Origin: Xanthomonas floridensis
Lineage (GTDB): Bacteria; Pseudomonadota; Gammaproteobacteria; Xanthomonadales; Xanthomonadaceae
Direction: 5' to 3'
Assembly: GCF_001642575.1 (NCBI RefSeq)
Contig: NZ_LXNG01000007.1
Span: 1-64,000, forward strand
Length of the DNA stretch: 64,000 bases
A model generated the notes under the pieces. The model searched no databases. It was not told the DNA's origin and saw only the letters and a list, made by a program, of their open reading frames with translations. The position numbers and the translations under genes are program-made. How positions within the stretch are numbered: position 1 is the stretch's first letter; every line of letters begins with the position of its first letter. This document shows, piece after piece, positions 20,505 to 28,676 of the stretch.

Positions 20505-20840
20505 AGCGGCGGGCCGGGCCATTGAGGCTCGTGCGTGCCGAACCCTCGGCGCCCGGCCCCACCTGGCATGTCAGCCGGCACCAGCGTGCCTGCGCGACGA
20601 GGCTTGCCAGCGGCGGTCGTCCTGTCGAGGCTCCCGTATGTGCCGAACCATCGGCGAATCAGCCCCACCTGGCATGCCGGCCGTTAGCGGCGTGCCTGCG
20701 CGCGACAAGGCTTGCCTAACGGCGGTCGTCCTGTTGAGGCTCCCGTGTGGGCCCAACCATTGGCGTGCCAGTCCCACCTGACACGCCAACCGGTCGCAGC
20801 GTGTCTGCGCGCGAGGAGGCTTGCCAAGTGGGGTCGGCGT
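20505..20840. repeat. About three imperfect tandem repeats of 103-109 bases
   Basis: Units begin near 20522, 20625 and 20734 with TTGAGGCTC or TCGAGGCTCCCGT. Each then has a variant of GTGCCGAACCNTCGGCG, CCCCACCTGGCATG, and CGTGCCTGCGCG(C)GA-AGGCTTGCC. The third unit is the most diverged. Each unit holds short palindromes (GCCGAACCATCGGC, GGCATGCCGGCC) that could fold. No reading frame is conserved across units, so this is a non-coding tandem array. Confidence 0.75.
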
Positions 20841-21221
20841 GGCCCCCGATCGATGCGCTGCGCTCTCACTCGCACAAGGCCATGCACGCCACTGCGGCGA
20901 ACAGGCCGGGCAAGAGCGCTGGCGCGCGCGGAACCTGTATGCCAGAGCATCTGTGCCCAAGTGGCGGCAACTGCGTGCCGGTCACCGTGATCGTTAGTTG
21001 CACCGCTGACCGGCGCGGACATCCGCATCCACCAAGACCGGGTGGCAGCACGCTGGTCTCGCTCATTGCCGAGGCCATCTGAAGCCGGTGGCCTACGGTC
21101 GTGAGTTGTCGCCAGATGGATGTGAACGGCAACACTGCAACGGGCGTGGGCGCGCGGCAATGGGGCGTCTGCGGGCGGGCCGCAACCGCCCGGCGGCCAC
21201 GCATGCGGGTTGCTGGTAAGG
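20841..21221. other. Gene-free stretch between the tandem repeats and greB
   Basis: About 380 bases with no recognisable gene, repeat or terminator. Frames here show no family similarity and no ribosome-binding sites. Confidence 0.45.
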
Positions 21222-21728
21222 CTAGAGCGCCGCGTACTCCACTGCCACCACCACAAACGTGTGCCTGCCCGCCGGCAACTGCGCCTCGAACTCGTCGTCC
21301 ACGCGTTTTTTGAGTAGCGCGCGGGCCAGCGGCGAATCGATGCTGATCCAGCCGCGTGCGGCGTCGGTTTCGTCCGGGCCGACAATGCGATAGCGCAGCA
21401 ATTCGCCGCTGTCGGCGTCTTCCAGCTCCACCTGCGCACCGAAGAACACCGCCTGCGGGTCGGTGGGTGCGGTGTCCACCACCCGCAACGCTTCCAGGCG
21501 CTTGCTCAGGTAGCGCACCCGGCGGTCGATTTCGCCGAGCTGCTTCTTGCGGTAGGTGTATTCGGCATTTTCCGAGCGGTCGCCCTCGGCGGCGGCCGCC
21601 GCGAGGGCGCGCACCACCTCCGGCCGACGCACGCGCCACAGCTCTTCCAGCTCGGCCTTCAGCCGGGAGTGCCCTTCGGGCGTGATCAGCGCAGTGCTTT
21701 TTTCAGCGGGCGGGCGCCAGCGGCTCAT
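21222..21728 (-). CDS. greB: Transcription elongation factor GreB
   Basis: A 168-residue GreA/GreB-family protein that rescues backtracked RNA polymerase by stimulating transcript cleavage. The N-terminal coiled coil carries the acidic tip ([20 protein letters not shown]; the Asp and Glu coordinate the second magnesium). The C-terminal FKBP-like domain includes [39 protein letters not shown] and the long basic helix favour GreB over GreA. It is divergent from the rhomboid gene at 21840. Confidence 0.94.
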   Translation of the reverse strand: MSRWRPPAEKSTALITPEGHSRLKAELEELWRVRRPEVVRALAAAAAEGDRSENAEYTYRKKQLGEIDRRVRYLSKRLEALRVVDTAPTDPQAVFFGAQVELEDADSGELLRYRIVGPDETDAARGWISIDSPLARALLKKRVDDEFEAQLPAGRHTFVVVAVEYAAL

Positions 21729-21839
21729 GGGCAGGCTTGGGTGGAAGGAAGGGGCGCGATGCTAGCGCGCATGCTCCACTTGCGCATCTGTCGCCGCACG
21801 GGCGAAGCTTTGCGCCATTCTCAAGACACGGACGTCGTC

Positions 21840-23306
21840 ATGTTGATCATGCCGCTGCACAAACCCTGGTCGCGCCACAACATCCCTTGGGTGACGCTGC
21901 TGCTGGTACTGATCAATGTCGTCGTCTATGTCGGCTATCAGCGCAAGGACGACGACCTGGTCGAAAACGCCGTGCGGTATTACGTCGACTCCGGGCTGGG
22001 CACGCTGGAAGCGCAGGCGCATGCGCGCTATCTGGAGCGCACCGCCGATACCAGGCTGCGCACTGCGCGCCAGGCCAGGCTGGAAGCGGTGCCGGCACCG
22101 CAGCGTGTCGCCTACCTGGCGCACCTCACCCTGCACGATGTCGCTTTCGGGCAGGCGCTGCGCGAAGGGACGCTGTTCAAGGACGACGAGCAGCGGCGCG
22201 AGTGGCGCGGTCTGCGTGCGCCCTACGACGCGCGCCTGGCGCGGGTGTTCACCCTGCGCCATCTGCAACGCAGTTCGGAGTGGTCGCCGCAGCGGATGCT
22301 CTCGGCCACCTTCCTGCATGCCAACGCCGATCACCTGTTCGGCAACATGGTGTTCCTGCTGGCGCTGGGCACCTTGCTGGAGGGGGCGATCGGCAGCGGC
22401 TGGTTCCTGCTGCTGTATCTGCTGGGTGGCTTCGGCGCCAGTGCGGCCAGCCTGTGGTGGCGCTGGGGCGAGCCCGGTGGTGGCCTGGGGGCCTCCGGCG
22501 CGATCGCCGCCCTGATGGGCGCGTTCTGCGTGGTCTGGGGTCGCCGTCGGGTGCGGTTCTTCTACTGGTTCTTCGTGGTGTTCAACTACGTGCGCGGGCC
22601 GGCGATCCTGTTGCTGCCACTGTGGCTGGGCTGGGAGCTCTACAGCCTGCTGGGGAGCGGCAGCGAGGGGGTCGCGTTCGAAGCGCATGCCGGCGGATTG
22701 ATCAGCGGTGCGCTGCTCGGCGCATTGCTGGTGGCGGTGCGGCAGACCCGGCCGGCTTTCATGGACGAGCAGGATGCCGCACAGCGCGACGACCGTTGGG
22801 AACGCGCGCAACGCCATCTGGGCCGCATGGAAAACCAGGAGGCCGAACGCCTGCTGGCCGAGCTGGCCAGTGAGAGCCCGCACAACCTGGAGATCGCGCT
22901 GGCCCGCTATCGCGTGGCACGCAATGCCGGCCGCCAGCACGAAGCCGTGCGACACGCGCACATGCTGATGTGCCTGCCTACGCACACTGCCGAGCAGACA
23001 CGCCTGCAACTGGGCGTGGCCGCGGAGCTCGGCAAGGACCGCGCCGCGCTGGAGTTGCCGGCGCGCCTGGCGCTGGTGGATGCCTGTCTGCGCAACGGCT
23101 TGCTGGCCGATGCCGAGCGCCTGTTGAAGGAGTGCGACAGCACCGCGCCGCGCGCCGAGCTTGCCCAGCGCTGGTTCGTGCTGGCGCTGCGCCACGGCGA
23201 ATTGCAGGCCGGCGAACAACGCGCACGGTTGTTACGGCTGGTACTGGAGCAATTTCCCGAACAGGGGCAGGCGAGCAAGGCGCGGTTTTTGCTGGAAAAC
23301 GGCTGA
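21840..23306 (+). CDS. Rhomboid family protease with long C-terminal helical (TPR-like) domain
   Basis: A 488-residue inner-membrane protein. An N-terminal helix (VTLLLVLINVVVYVGY) is followed by a soluble insert of about 130 residues. The rhomboid core has ATFLHANADHLFGNM, the catalytic Ser219 in GASGAI, and His283 in EAHAGGLISG. From about residue 300 a cytoplasmic helical region contains repeats resembling TPRs (RAQRHLGRMENQEAERLLAEL, LEIALARYRVARNAGRQHEAV). Such extended rhomboids are common in Xanthomonadaceae; the tail may recruit a substrate or partner. The start at 21840 is chosen over upstream codons because the protein then begins right before the first helix; 21849 is equally possible. 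It is divergent from greB and convergent with a membrane protein that also has a TPR-like tail. Confidence 0.88.
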   Translation: MLIMPLHKPWSRHNIPWVTLLLVLINVVVYVGYQRKDDDLVENAVRYYVDSGLGTLEAQAHARYLERTADTRLRTARQARLEAVPAPQRVAYLAHLTLHDVAFGQALREGTLFKDDEQRREWRGLRAPYDARLARVFTLRHLQRSSEWSPQRMLSATFLHANADHLFGNMVFLLALGTLLEGAIGSGWFLLLYLLGGFGASAASLWWRWGEPGGGLGASGAIAALMGAFCVVWGRRRVRFFYWFFVVFNYVRGPAILLLPLWLGWELYSLLGSGSEGVAFEAHAGGLISGALLGALLVAVRQTRPAFMDEQDAAQRDDRWERAQRHLGRMENQEAERLLAELASESPHNLEIALARYRVARNAGRQHEAVRHAHMLMCLPTHTAEQTRLQLGVAAELGKDRAALELPARLALVDACLRNGLLADAERLLKECDSTAPRAELAQRWFVLALRHGELQAGEQRARLLRLVLEQFPEQGQASKARFLLENG

Positions 23307-23832
23307 GTGGATGGCGCGACAGGAGCGAGTGCCTGGGCGCGGCTGACAGAACGTAGTGAGCAGTCGTCAGATGGACCGGTTGCACGCTGGGCGCCGAACT
23401 TGGGACGCGGAGACGCGTGGGCGTGGACGGCGCAGGGTAACCGGAGTGTACGAGTGCTACATGCCGATTCGGTGCACCGGTCGCGCGCGCCTGGCGGCTG
23501 CGCAGTCGTCTTGTTCGCCGCGCTAGACGGCAGTGTTCCTGCAGGGCCTGTCGCTCAAGGCACGTCAGCGGCGACCAGGACAATCGCATCCCGAAGATCG
23601 CTGCAGATGCGCAAAGCCATCGGCACAGGTGGAGCGGCACACAAACACTGCGCGTGGTCGTCAGGCGTGGATGTCGCACAGAGTTGGCGTGTACGAGTGG
23701 GACATCCCGCGCCGGCTGCACCCGCCCCGCGAGCCGCTTGTGGTCGTCTTCCTGGACTATGCCCCGTTGCAGCGTCCCGCGGTCACAGTGCTGCGCGCAC
23801 CCTGCTGGCTGGTTGCGAACCGGACTAAGCGA
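23307..23832. other. Gene-free convergent intergenic region
   Basis: This 526-base region lies between two convergent genes. Open frames cross it, but none has family similarity or a plausible start. A degenerate direct repeat (GTGTACGAGTG-NN-ACAT) occurs at about 23447 and 23689. I see no clear terminator. Confidence 0.45.
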
Positions 23833-25107
23833 TCAAGCCGGCTGGATTGCCAGCGCACGTAAGGCCGCTTCCAGCTTGGCGCGTTGGGCATCGTCATCGC
23901 ACTGTTCCAGTGCCTGCTGCAGCACTGCACGTGCCTGCTCATCGCGACCAAAGCGCTCGGCCAGCATCAGGCCTGCGTCCAGCGACCAGGCCGGCAGCAT
24001 GCGGTCGCGCGGCCAGGCGGCGATGGCGGCCAGCAGGCCATCGGTGGCCAGTTGGAACTGGCCGGCCATCTTGGCGCGCTCGGCGAGCAGGGTGGCCTGC
24101 TCCGGCGTCAACGGCGTAAACGTCGCATCCAGATCCAGCGCCTCGCGTTGCAGCGCCAGCGCGCGGCGTTCCTGTTTTTCCTGCAGCAAACGGTTGATGT
24201 ATTGCCGGGTGTGCTCGCGCAGCTCGTCGTTTCGATGGTGCTGGCGCAGCAGGCGTTGATACAGCTCGTGCACTGCCAGGCTCACCGCGCGTGAGCGCAC
24301 CGCGCCGCGCAAGGCCTGGAAGGCTTCGTCGGAATGGCCGTCGCGCAGATACTGGTCTGCCTCGTCGAGCAGGCGCTGGTCCGGGTCGATGCGTTCGTGC
24401 GCAGCCCCGCCGCTGGGCACGTAGCCGAGCTCTTCGTGGTACTGGTACACCAGATATCCCAGCAGGTGGAAGCTGGCGAACAGGGCCCAGATCGAGGTCA
24501 TCATCACTGTCGCCTCGCGCACGAGCGGGGGCAGGAATTTCAGTGCGAAGAACACCGCGGCCGTGCCGCTGCCCTGGATCACGTACAGCAGACCGTAGGC
24601 AGCCAGATACGGCCAGCCGATGCGCAGCGCCATGTCGATCGAGACGGCCGGGTTGAGCGCACGGCGCAGGCTGCCGTCGATGGCGAGCGAGATCAGCATG
24701 CCGGGCAACAGCAGCATGGTGCCCAGATAGGCAAGGGTCAGTCCGAACGGGCCGGCGATCGCGGCGGCCACGCCGATCACGATGCCCAGTGCGATGGCCA
24801 GCAGGATTAGGCGCAGTACCGCGCTGTCAAAGCTGTCGTAGCCGAGCCTGGGGGCGTCAGGCTGACCATCGGCGGTATGGCGCAGGATGTCGAAGGCGTA
24901 GGTGTAGGTTGCCATGCCCAGCACGCCCATGACCACGAGGGTCAGGATGCCCGGTAGCACGAGCAGTGCGCTGCACAGCGTCAGCGCGATCAACGCGTAG
25001 AGCGCCGAGCCACGCAGCGGGTAGGTGGCAATGGACGGAATGCGGGTCCAGAACGGTGCGGGCGCAGCCTGCGCGGCAACCTTGCGCGCGCGAAAACGAT
25101 CTTCCAT
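23833..25107 (-). CDS. Multi-pass membrane protein with C-terminal TPR-like domain (DUF4013-like)
   Basis: A 424-residue protein. The N-terminal half has about six hydrophobic helices (for example YALIALTLCSALLVLPGILT, LILLAIALGIVIGVAAAIAG, LGTMLLLPGMLISLAIDG, ATVMMTSIWALFASFHLLGY). The topology, with a central GxxxLAxxGTxxLLPGML segment, resembles the DUF4013 group. The C-terminal 190 residues are soluble and helical, with repeated hydrophobic/charged patterns (DEADQYLRDGHSDEAFQALR, ARAVLQQALEQCDDDAQRAK) suggesting TPRs. The start at 25107 is chosen because upstream in-frame sequence is basic and low-complexity. Function is unknown. It shares domain style (membrane part plus TPR-like tail) with the convergent rhomboid gene. 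Confidence 0.8.
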   Translation of the reverse strand: MEDRFRARKVAAQAAPAPFWTRIPSIATYPLRGSALYALIALTLCSALLVLPGILTLVVMGVLGMATYTYAFDILRHTADGQPDAPRLGYDSFDSAVLRLILLAIALGIVIGVAAAIAGPFGLTLAYLGTMLLLPGMLISLAIDGSLRRALNPAVSIDMALRIGWPYLAAYGLLYVIQGSGTAAVFFALKFLPPLVREATVMMTSIWALFASFHLLGYLVYQYHEELGYVPSGGAAHERIDPDQRLLDEADQYLRDGHSDEAFQALRGAVRSRAVSLAVHELYQRLLRQHHRNDELREHTRQYINRLLQEKQERRALALQREALDLDATFTPLTPEQATLLAERAKMAGQFQLATDGLLAAIAAWPRDRMLPAWSLDAGLMLAERFGRDEQARAVLQQALEQCDDDAQRAKLEAALRALAIQPA

Positions 25108-25540
25108 GACGCTCCCCAAGCGTGTGATGTGAAGGGATTGTGGGGCGATGCGCGACCGTGCGCAATTGCGGCATTGCCTCTGGCGCGTCGAGGCCCGGTC
25201 GAGTGGGGTCGGGGCGCCGCCTGTGGCCCGGCGGCTGCCCTGCGCGCAGCGGTGGACGACGTGACGCAGGCAACTGGCGGAGGCGGGCCTGCCGGCCGGC
25301 TGCGCGAAGCCGTGCCGATGGTGCTGGCACACGCAGTGCGCGCGACGATTGCGATCATCGTGATCATTGCCACCGGCAGGCCGTGGCCATCGTGCCCATC
25401 GGCCGTGCATGGACTTCTGCACAGAACCTGTGGTCCGCTACCTGCCCGCCGCCCGCCATGTGGCGACGTTGCTGCAGGCGGCATGCGCTTGCGTGCAACC
25501 GCCAAGGTGTGGCCCGTCCCTTTATTGCAAGGAATCTCGC
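25108..25540. promoter_or_regulatory. Divergent intergenic region upstream of nudK-like gene
   Basis: This 433-base region separates divergently transcribed genes and must contain both promoters. ATTGCGATCATCGTGATCATTGCC near 25350-25373 contains paired GATCAT elements. No clear -10/-35 pair was found. Open frames across it are GC-driven and unlike any family I know. Confidence 0.35.
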
Positions 25541-26140
25541 TTGAATCCATCCGTCGCCGACACCCCGCAGGTTCGTATTCGCAGCATCGAGGTGCTGTCG
25601 GACAACTGGTATGTGCTACGCAAGGTCACCTTCGATTTCCAGCGCAAGGACGGCCGCTGGCAGACGGTGTCGCGCGAGGCGTATGACCGCGGCAATGGCG
25701 CCACCATCCTGCTCTACAGCCGCGCCAGGCAGACGGTGATGCTGACCCGGCAATTCCGCCTGCCGACGCTGCTCAATGGCAGCCCGGATGGCATGTTGAT
25801 CGAAGCCTGCGCCGGCCTGCTCGACCAGGACGATGCGCTGACCTGCATCCGCAAGGAAACCGAAGAAGAGACCGGCTACCGCATCGACAACGTGCGCAAG
25901 GTGTTCGAGGCCTTCATGAGCCCCGGCTCGGTCACCGAACGCCTGTACTTCTTCGTCGGCGAGTATTTCGACGGCGACAAGGTGAGCGACGGTGGCGGGG
26001 TCGAAGAAGATGGCGAAGAGATCGAGGTGCTGGAACTGCCGCTTGACGCAGCGTTGGCGAAGATTGCGTCCGGCGAAATTGCCGATGCCAAGACCATCAT
26101 GTTGTTGCAGTACGCCAAGTTGCATGGCGTGCTGAATTAA
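25541..26140 (+). CDS. nudK: NudK-like Nudix hydrolase (GDP-mannose pyrophosphatase type)
   Basis: A 199-residue cytoplasmic Nudix hydrolase. The start is TTG at 25541: AAGGAA lies 6 bases upstream, and homology to NudK begins with VRIRSIEVLSDNWYVLRKV. The Nudix box reads GLLDQDDALTCIRKETEEETGY, with the catalytic EEETG core intact and Lys in place of the usual first Arg, as also seen in NudK. MSPGSVTERLYFFVGEY and GGGVEEDGEEIEVLELP after the box are characteristic of NudK rather than ADP-ribose pyrophosphatase. NudK cleaves GDP-mannose to GMP and mannose-1-phosphate. I am sure of the family and moderately sure of the substrate. Confidence 0.85.
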   Translation: MNPSVADTPQVRIRSIEVLSDNWYVLRKVTFDFQRKDGRWQTVSREAYDRGNGATILLYSRARQTVMLTRQFRLPTLLNGSPDGMLIEACAGLLDQDDALTCIRKETEEETGYRIDNVRKVFEAFMSPGSVTERLYFFVGEYFDGDKVSDGGGVEEDGEEIEVLELPLDAALAKIASGEIADAKTIMLLQYAKLHGVLN

Positions 26141-26340
26141 CTTGAAAATTAGCTTCCCCAAAGTATTGGCGTTGCTAGACGGCGCAGGTGTCGCGTCGCA
26201 GTCTTGCGATGACCGCGAAATTGCGGGTCTTGCGCAGCAGTGCGCATGGTCCGTAGAAGTAGAGCTGTCTTAGATCGTCAACCCAAAACAATACTGGCCT
26301 TTACTCGCCACTGTCCCTCGCGCAAAAAGGCGTGCCGTTG

Positions 26341-26862
26341 TCAGCGCACCCTTCTAAGCATCTTGTCGTCATATTCCGGGGATCTACCGCTGTGGCAGTT
26401 ATGGCCGTCTTGAGCGAGGACGTAAATGGGATGCTTGTGGTCCGAGGGGAGAGGATCCTCTTCGACAGCAAACCCGTAGATGTTCGGTCCGACCATCGGA
26501 TCGTCGACGTCCATGAAGTTGAGCACCAGACAGCTACCGCTGGCCTCGTCCATGTCCCAGGCACCGGTAATCGTGCGGGGTGGGCGGTTCAGTTGGTTGC
26601 CAGCGATGCAGGTGGTTTTTAACGTGTAGCGCTGCATGTTCCTGCTGGGAGTCGGCATCGAAAGAAAAAGCTCGGCGCGGACAGTTTGGCAGTCTTGCGT
26701 GTAGGAGGTGAGTTGCCCCGTGTAGGTGCCCGTCAGTACCTGCTGCCGCTTTAGAGGCCAAAGATCACTTCGACCTCTCTGTTCGGCTGAGGCCGTGCTG
26801 ACGACGACAAGCACGAGGGCAATCGTGCAGGTCAGCAGGGTCTTCTTGGCATCCTTGCTCAC
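26341..26862 (-). CDS. Exported hypothetical protein, possible NlpE-like fold
   Basis: A 173-residue protein from a GTG start at 26862, supported by GAGGAA 6-7 bases upstream. A signal peptide (KKTLLTCTIALVLVVVSTASAEQ) directs it to the periplasm. The mature part begins VLTGTYTGQLTSYTQDCQTV and continues with YTLKTTCIAG and TITGAWDMDEASGSCLVLNF. This vaguely recalls the GTYxGxLPCADC...GxW pattern of NlpE-type proteins, but the CxxC is missing and the match is weak. Four cysteines remain in the mature protein. Base composition and codon use are less GC-rich than neighbours, as is the 200-base flank at 26141-26340, which suggests a transferred islet. Confidence 0.65.
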   Translation of the reverse strand: MSKDAKKTLLTCTIALVLVVVSTASAEQRGRSDLWPLKRQQVLTGTYTGQLTSYTQDCQTVRAELFLSMPTPSRNMQRYTLKTTCIAGNQLNRPPRTITGAWDMDEASGSCLVLNFMDVDDPMVGPNIYGFAVEEDPLPSDHKHPIYVLAQDGHNCHSGRSPEYDDKMLRRVR

Positions 26863-26888
26863 GGTGCTTCCTCATTTAATGTCTGGGT

Positions 26889-28394
26889 TCAACGCCTCCC
26901 ACCAAAGATACTCCCAAAAATACCGCGCACGATCTGCTGGCCGATCTTGCTGCCGATGGTGCGCGAGGTCTGCTTGGCCATCGTTTCCAGCATGCCCTGA
27001 CGGCGGCCGGTGCCGAACACGGCGTCCTTGACCGCTTTTCCGAAACCGCTGTCCTGCGTGTCTTCTTGCTCGCGGGTACGCGCTGGCGGGGCGGCAGTGT
27101 GCTCGGCCACCTGTTCGACGCGGCGTGCCAGCAGTTCGGCGGCCGATTCGCGATTGATGGCCGTGTCGTAGCGTGTGCCGACCGGGCTGGCCGCACGCAC
27201 CTGCTCGCGTTCGGGCGCGCTGATGGCACCCATGCGGCAGCGCGGCGGGGCGATCAGGGTCTGCTGCACCGGCGCCGGCACGCCCTTGCCCTGCAACGGC
27301 GAAACCAGTGCTTCGCCGGTGCCGAGGCTGGAAATGGCCGAGGCCACATCGAGCTTGGGATTGGCCACGAAGGTCTGCGCCGCAGTCTTGACCGCCTTCT
27401 GGTCGCGCGGTGTGTAGGCGCGCAGTGCGTGCTGCACGCGATTGCCGAGCTGGCCAAGGATGGTGTCGGGAATGTCGTCGGGAAACTGCGAGCAGAAATA
27501 GATGCCCACGCCCTTGGAGCGGATCAGCCGCACCACCTGCTCGATGCGCTGCACCAGCGCCGCCGGCGCGTCCTCGAACAGCAAATGCGCCTCGTCGAAC
27601 ACGAATACCAACTTGGGTTGTTCCAGGTCGCCCACTTCCGGCAAGCCCTCGAACAGCTCGGACAACAGCCACAGCAGGAACGTGGAATACAGCTTGGGCT
27701 TGAGCACCAGCTGGTTGGCCGCCAGGATGCCGATCACGCCGCGGCCGTCCGGTGCCACGCGCATCAGCTCGGCAAGCTCCAGCGCCGGTTCGCCGAAGAA
27801 TTGCTCGCCTCCATCCTGCGACAGCCGCAGCAGTGCGCGCTGGATCGCGGCCACCGACTGTGCCGACACCAGCCCGTAACTGGTGGACAACTCCTTGCGT
27901 TCTTTCACCACCAGCGCCAGCAGTGCCCGCAGGTCGTCCAGGTCCAGCAGCAACAGGCCGCGGTCGTCGGCAAGCTTGAACACGATGTCCAGCACGCCGG
28001 ACTGGGTGTCGTTGAGTTCCAGGATGCGCGCGAGCAGGGTAGGGCCCATCTCGCTCACGGTGGTGCGCACCGGGTGGCCCAGCTGCCCATACAGGTCCCA
28101 GAACACCACCGGGCTGGCGGCCGGCGAGTAGTCGGCTATGCCCACATCCGTGGCGCGCTGCAGCACGCCGGGCGCGCCGTCGCCGGCCACCGCCAGGCCC
28201 GCCACGTCGCCTTTCACGTCTGCCAGGAAGACCGGCACGCCCAGCCGCGAGAAGCCCTCGGCCAGGGTCATCAGGGTCACCGTCTTGCCGGTGCCGGTGG
28301 CGCCGGCCACCAGGCCATGCCGATTGCCGAAGCGGCCTTTCAGGATGACCGGGATGTCGTCGGTGACGCCTTTGCCGAGCAGGAACGAGGCCAT
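26889..28394 (-). CDS. HerA-like P-loop ATPase, DUF853 (YjgR family)
   Basis: A 501-residue ATPase. Walker A is AGATGTGKTVTL at about residues 30-41, and Walker B is KLVFVFDEAHLLF near the middle. GIYFCSQFPDDIPDTILGQLGNRVQHALRAYTP contains the sensor and arginine-finger region of the HerA/FtsK superfamily. The C-terminal tail (from about 400) is charged and ends in a glycine-rich segment (GIFGSIFGGRR). The family is widespread, including E. coli YjgR, but its cellular role is not established. The gene follows the exported hypothetical gene's start by only 26 bases on the same strand, so the two may be cotranscribed. Confidence 0.9.
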   Translation of the reverse strand: MASFLLGKGVTDDIPVILKGRFGNRHGLVAGATGTGKTVTLMTLAEGFSRLGVPVFLADVKGDVAGLAVAGDGAPGVLQRATDVGIADYSPAASPVVFWDLYGQLGHPVRTTVSEMGPTLLARILELNDTQSGVLDIVFKLADDRGLLLLDLDDLRALLALVVKERKELSTSYGLVSAQSVAAIQRALLRLSQDGGEQFFGEPALELAELMRVAPDGRGVIGILAANQLVLKPKLYSTFLLWLLSELFEGLPEVGDLEQPKLVFVFDEAHLLFEDAPAALVQRIEQVVRLIRSKGVGIYFCSQFPDDIPDTILGQLGNRVQHALRAYTPRDQKAVKTAAQTFVANPKLDVASAISSLGTGEALVSPLQGKGVPAPVQQTLIAPPRCRMGAISAPEREQVRAASPVGTRYDTAINRESAAELLARRVEQVAEHTAAPPARTREQEDTQDSGFGKAVKDAVFGTGRRQGMLETMAKQTSRTIGSKIGQQIVRGIFGSIFGGRR

Positions 28395-28676
28395 TGCACT
28401 GATCCGGTGGAGAAAGACCGGATTCTAGCGGGCAACGGTGGCAGGCCTACCGGGCGCGCCACGAATGATTCGCGCGAGCTTGCGGACGAAGGAACAGGCC
28501 CGGGCAGCGGGTCCATCGCACTGCCCGCCGCGCGTCGAAATACCCCGATCTGCAGGCGATGATCGCGGCCGGGATGCTCGCCAAGCTAACGGGCCACTGA
28601 CCCTGGCGGCTGCCGCGCCTTGCCCCGGTGTTGTCCCGGCGGCTACCCTGCCTGCCTTTCCGCTGTACTGCCGACG

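Noticed and set aside
20505..20840. CRISPR array in the tandem repeats after rimO
   Set aside because: Units are 103-109 bases with gradual divergence throughout. There are no short identical repeats with unique spacers and no cas genes.
23307..23828. Plus-strand open frames after the rhomboid gene
   Set aside because: No start signals and no protein-like pattern; part of the region is a degenerate repeat.
25129..25544. Open frames upstream of the nudK-like gene
   Set aside because: They look like GC-driven frames. The NudK homology starts cleanly at the TTG with a good ribosome-binding site.
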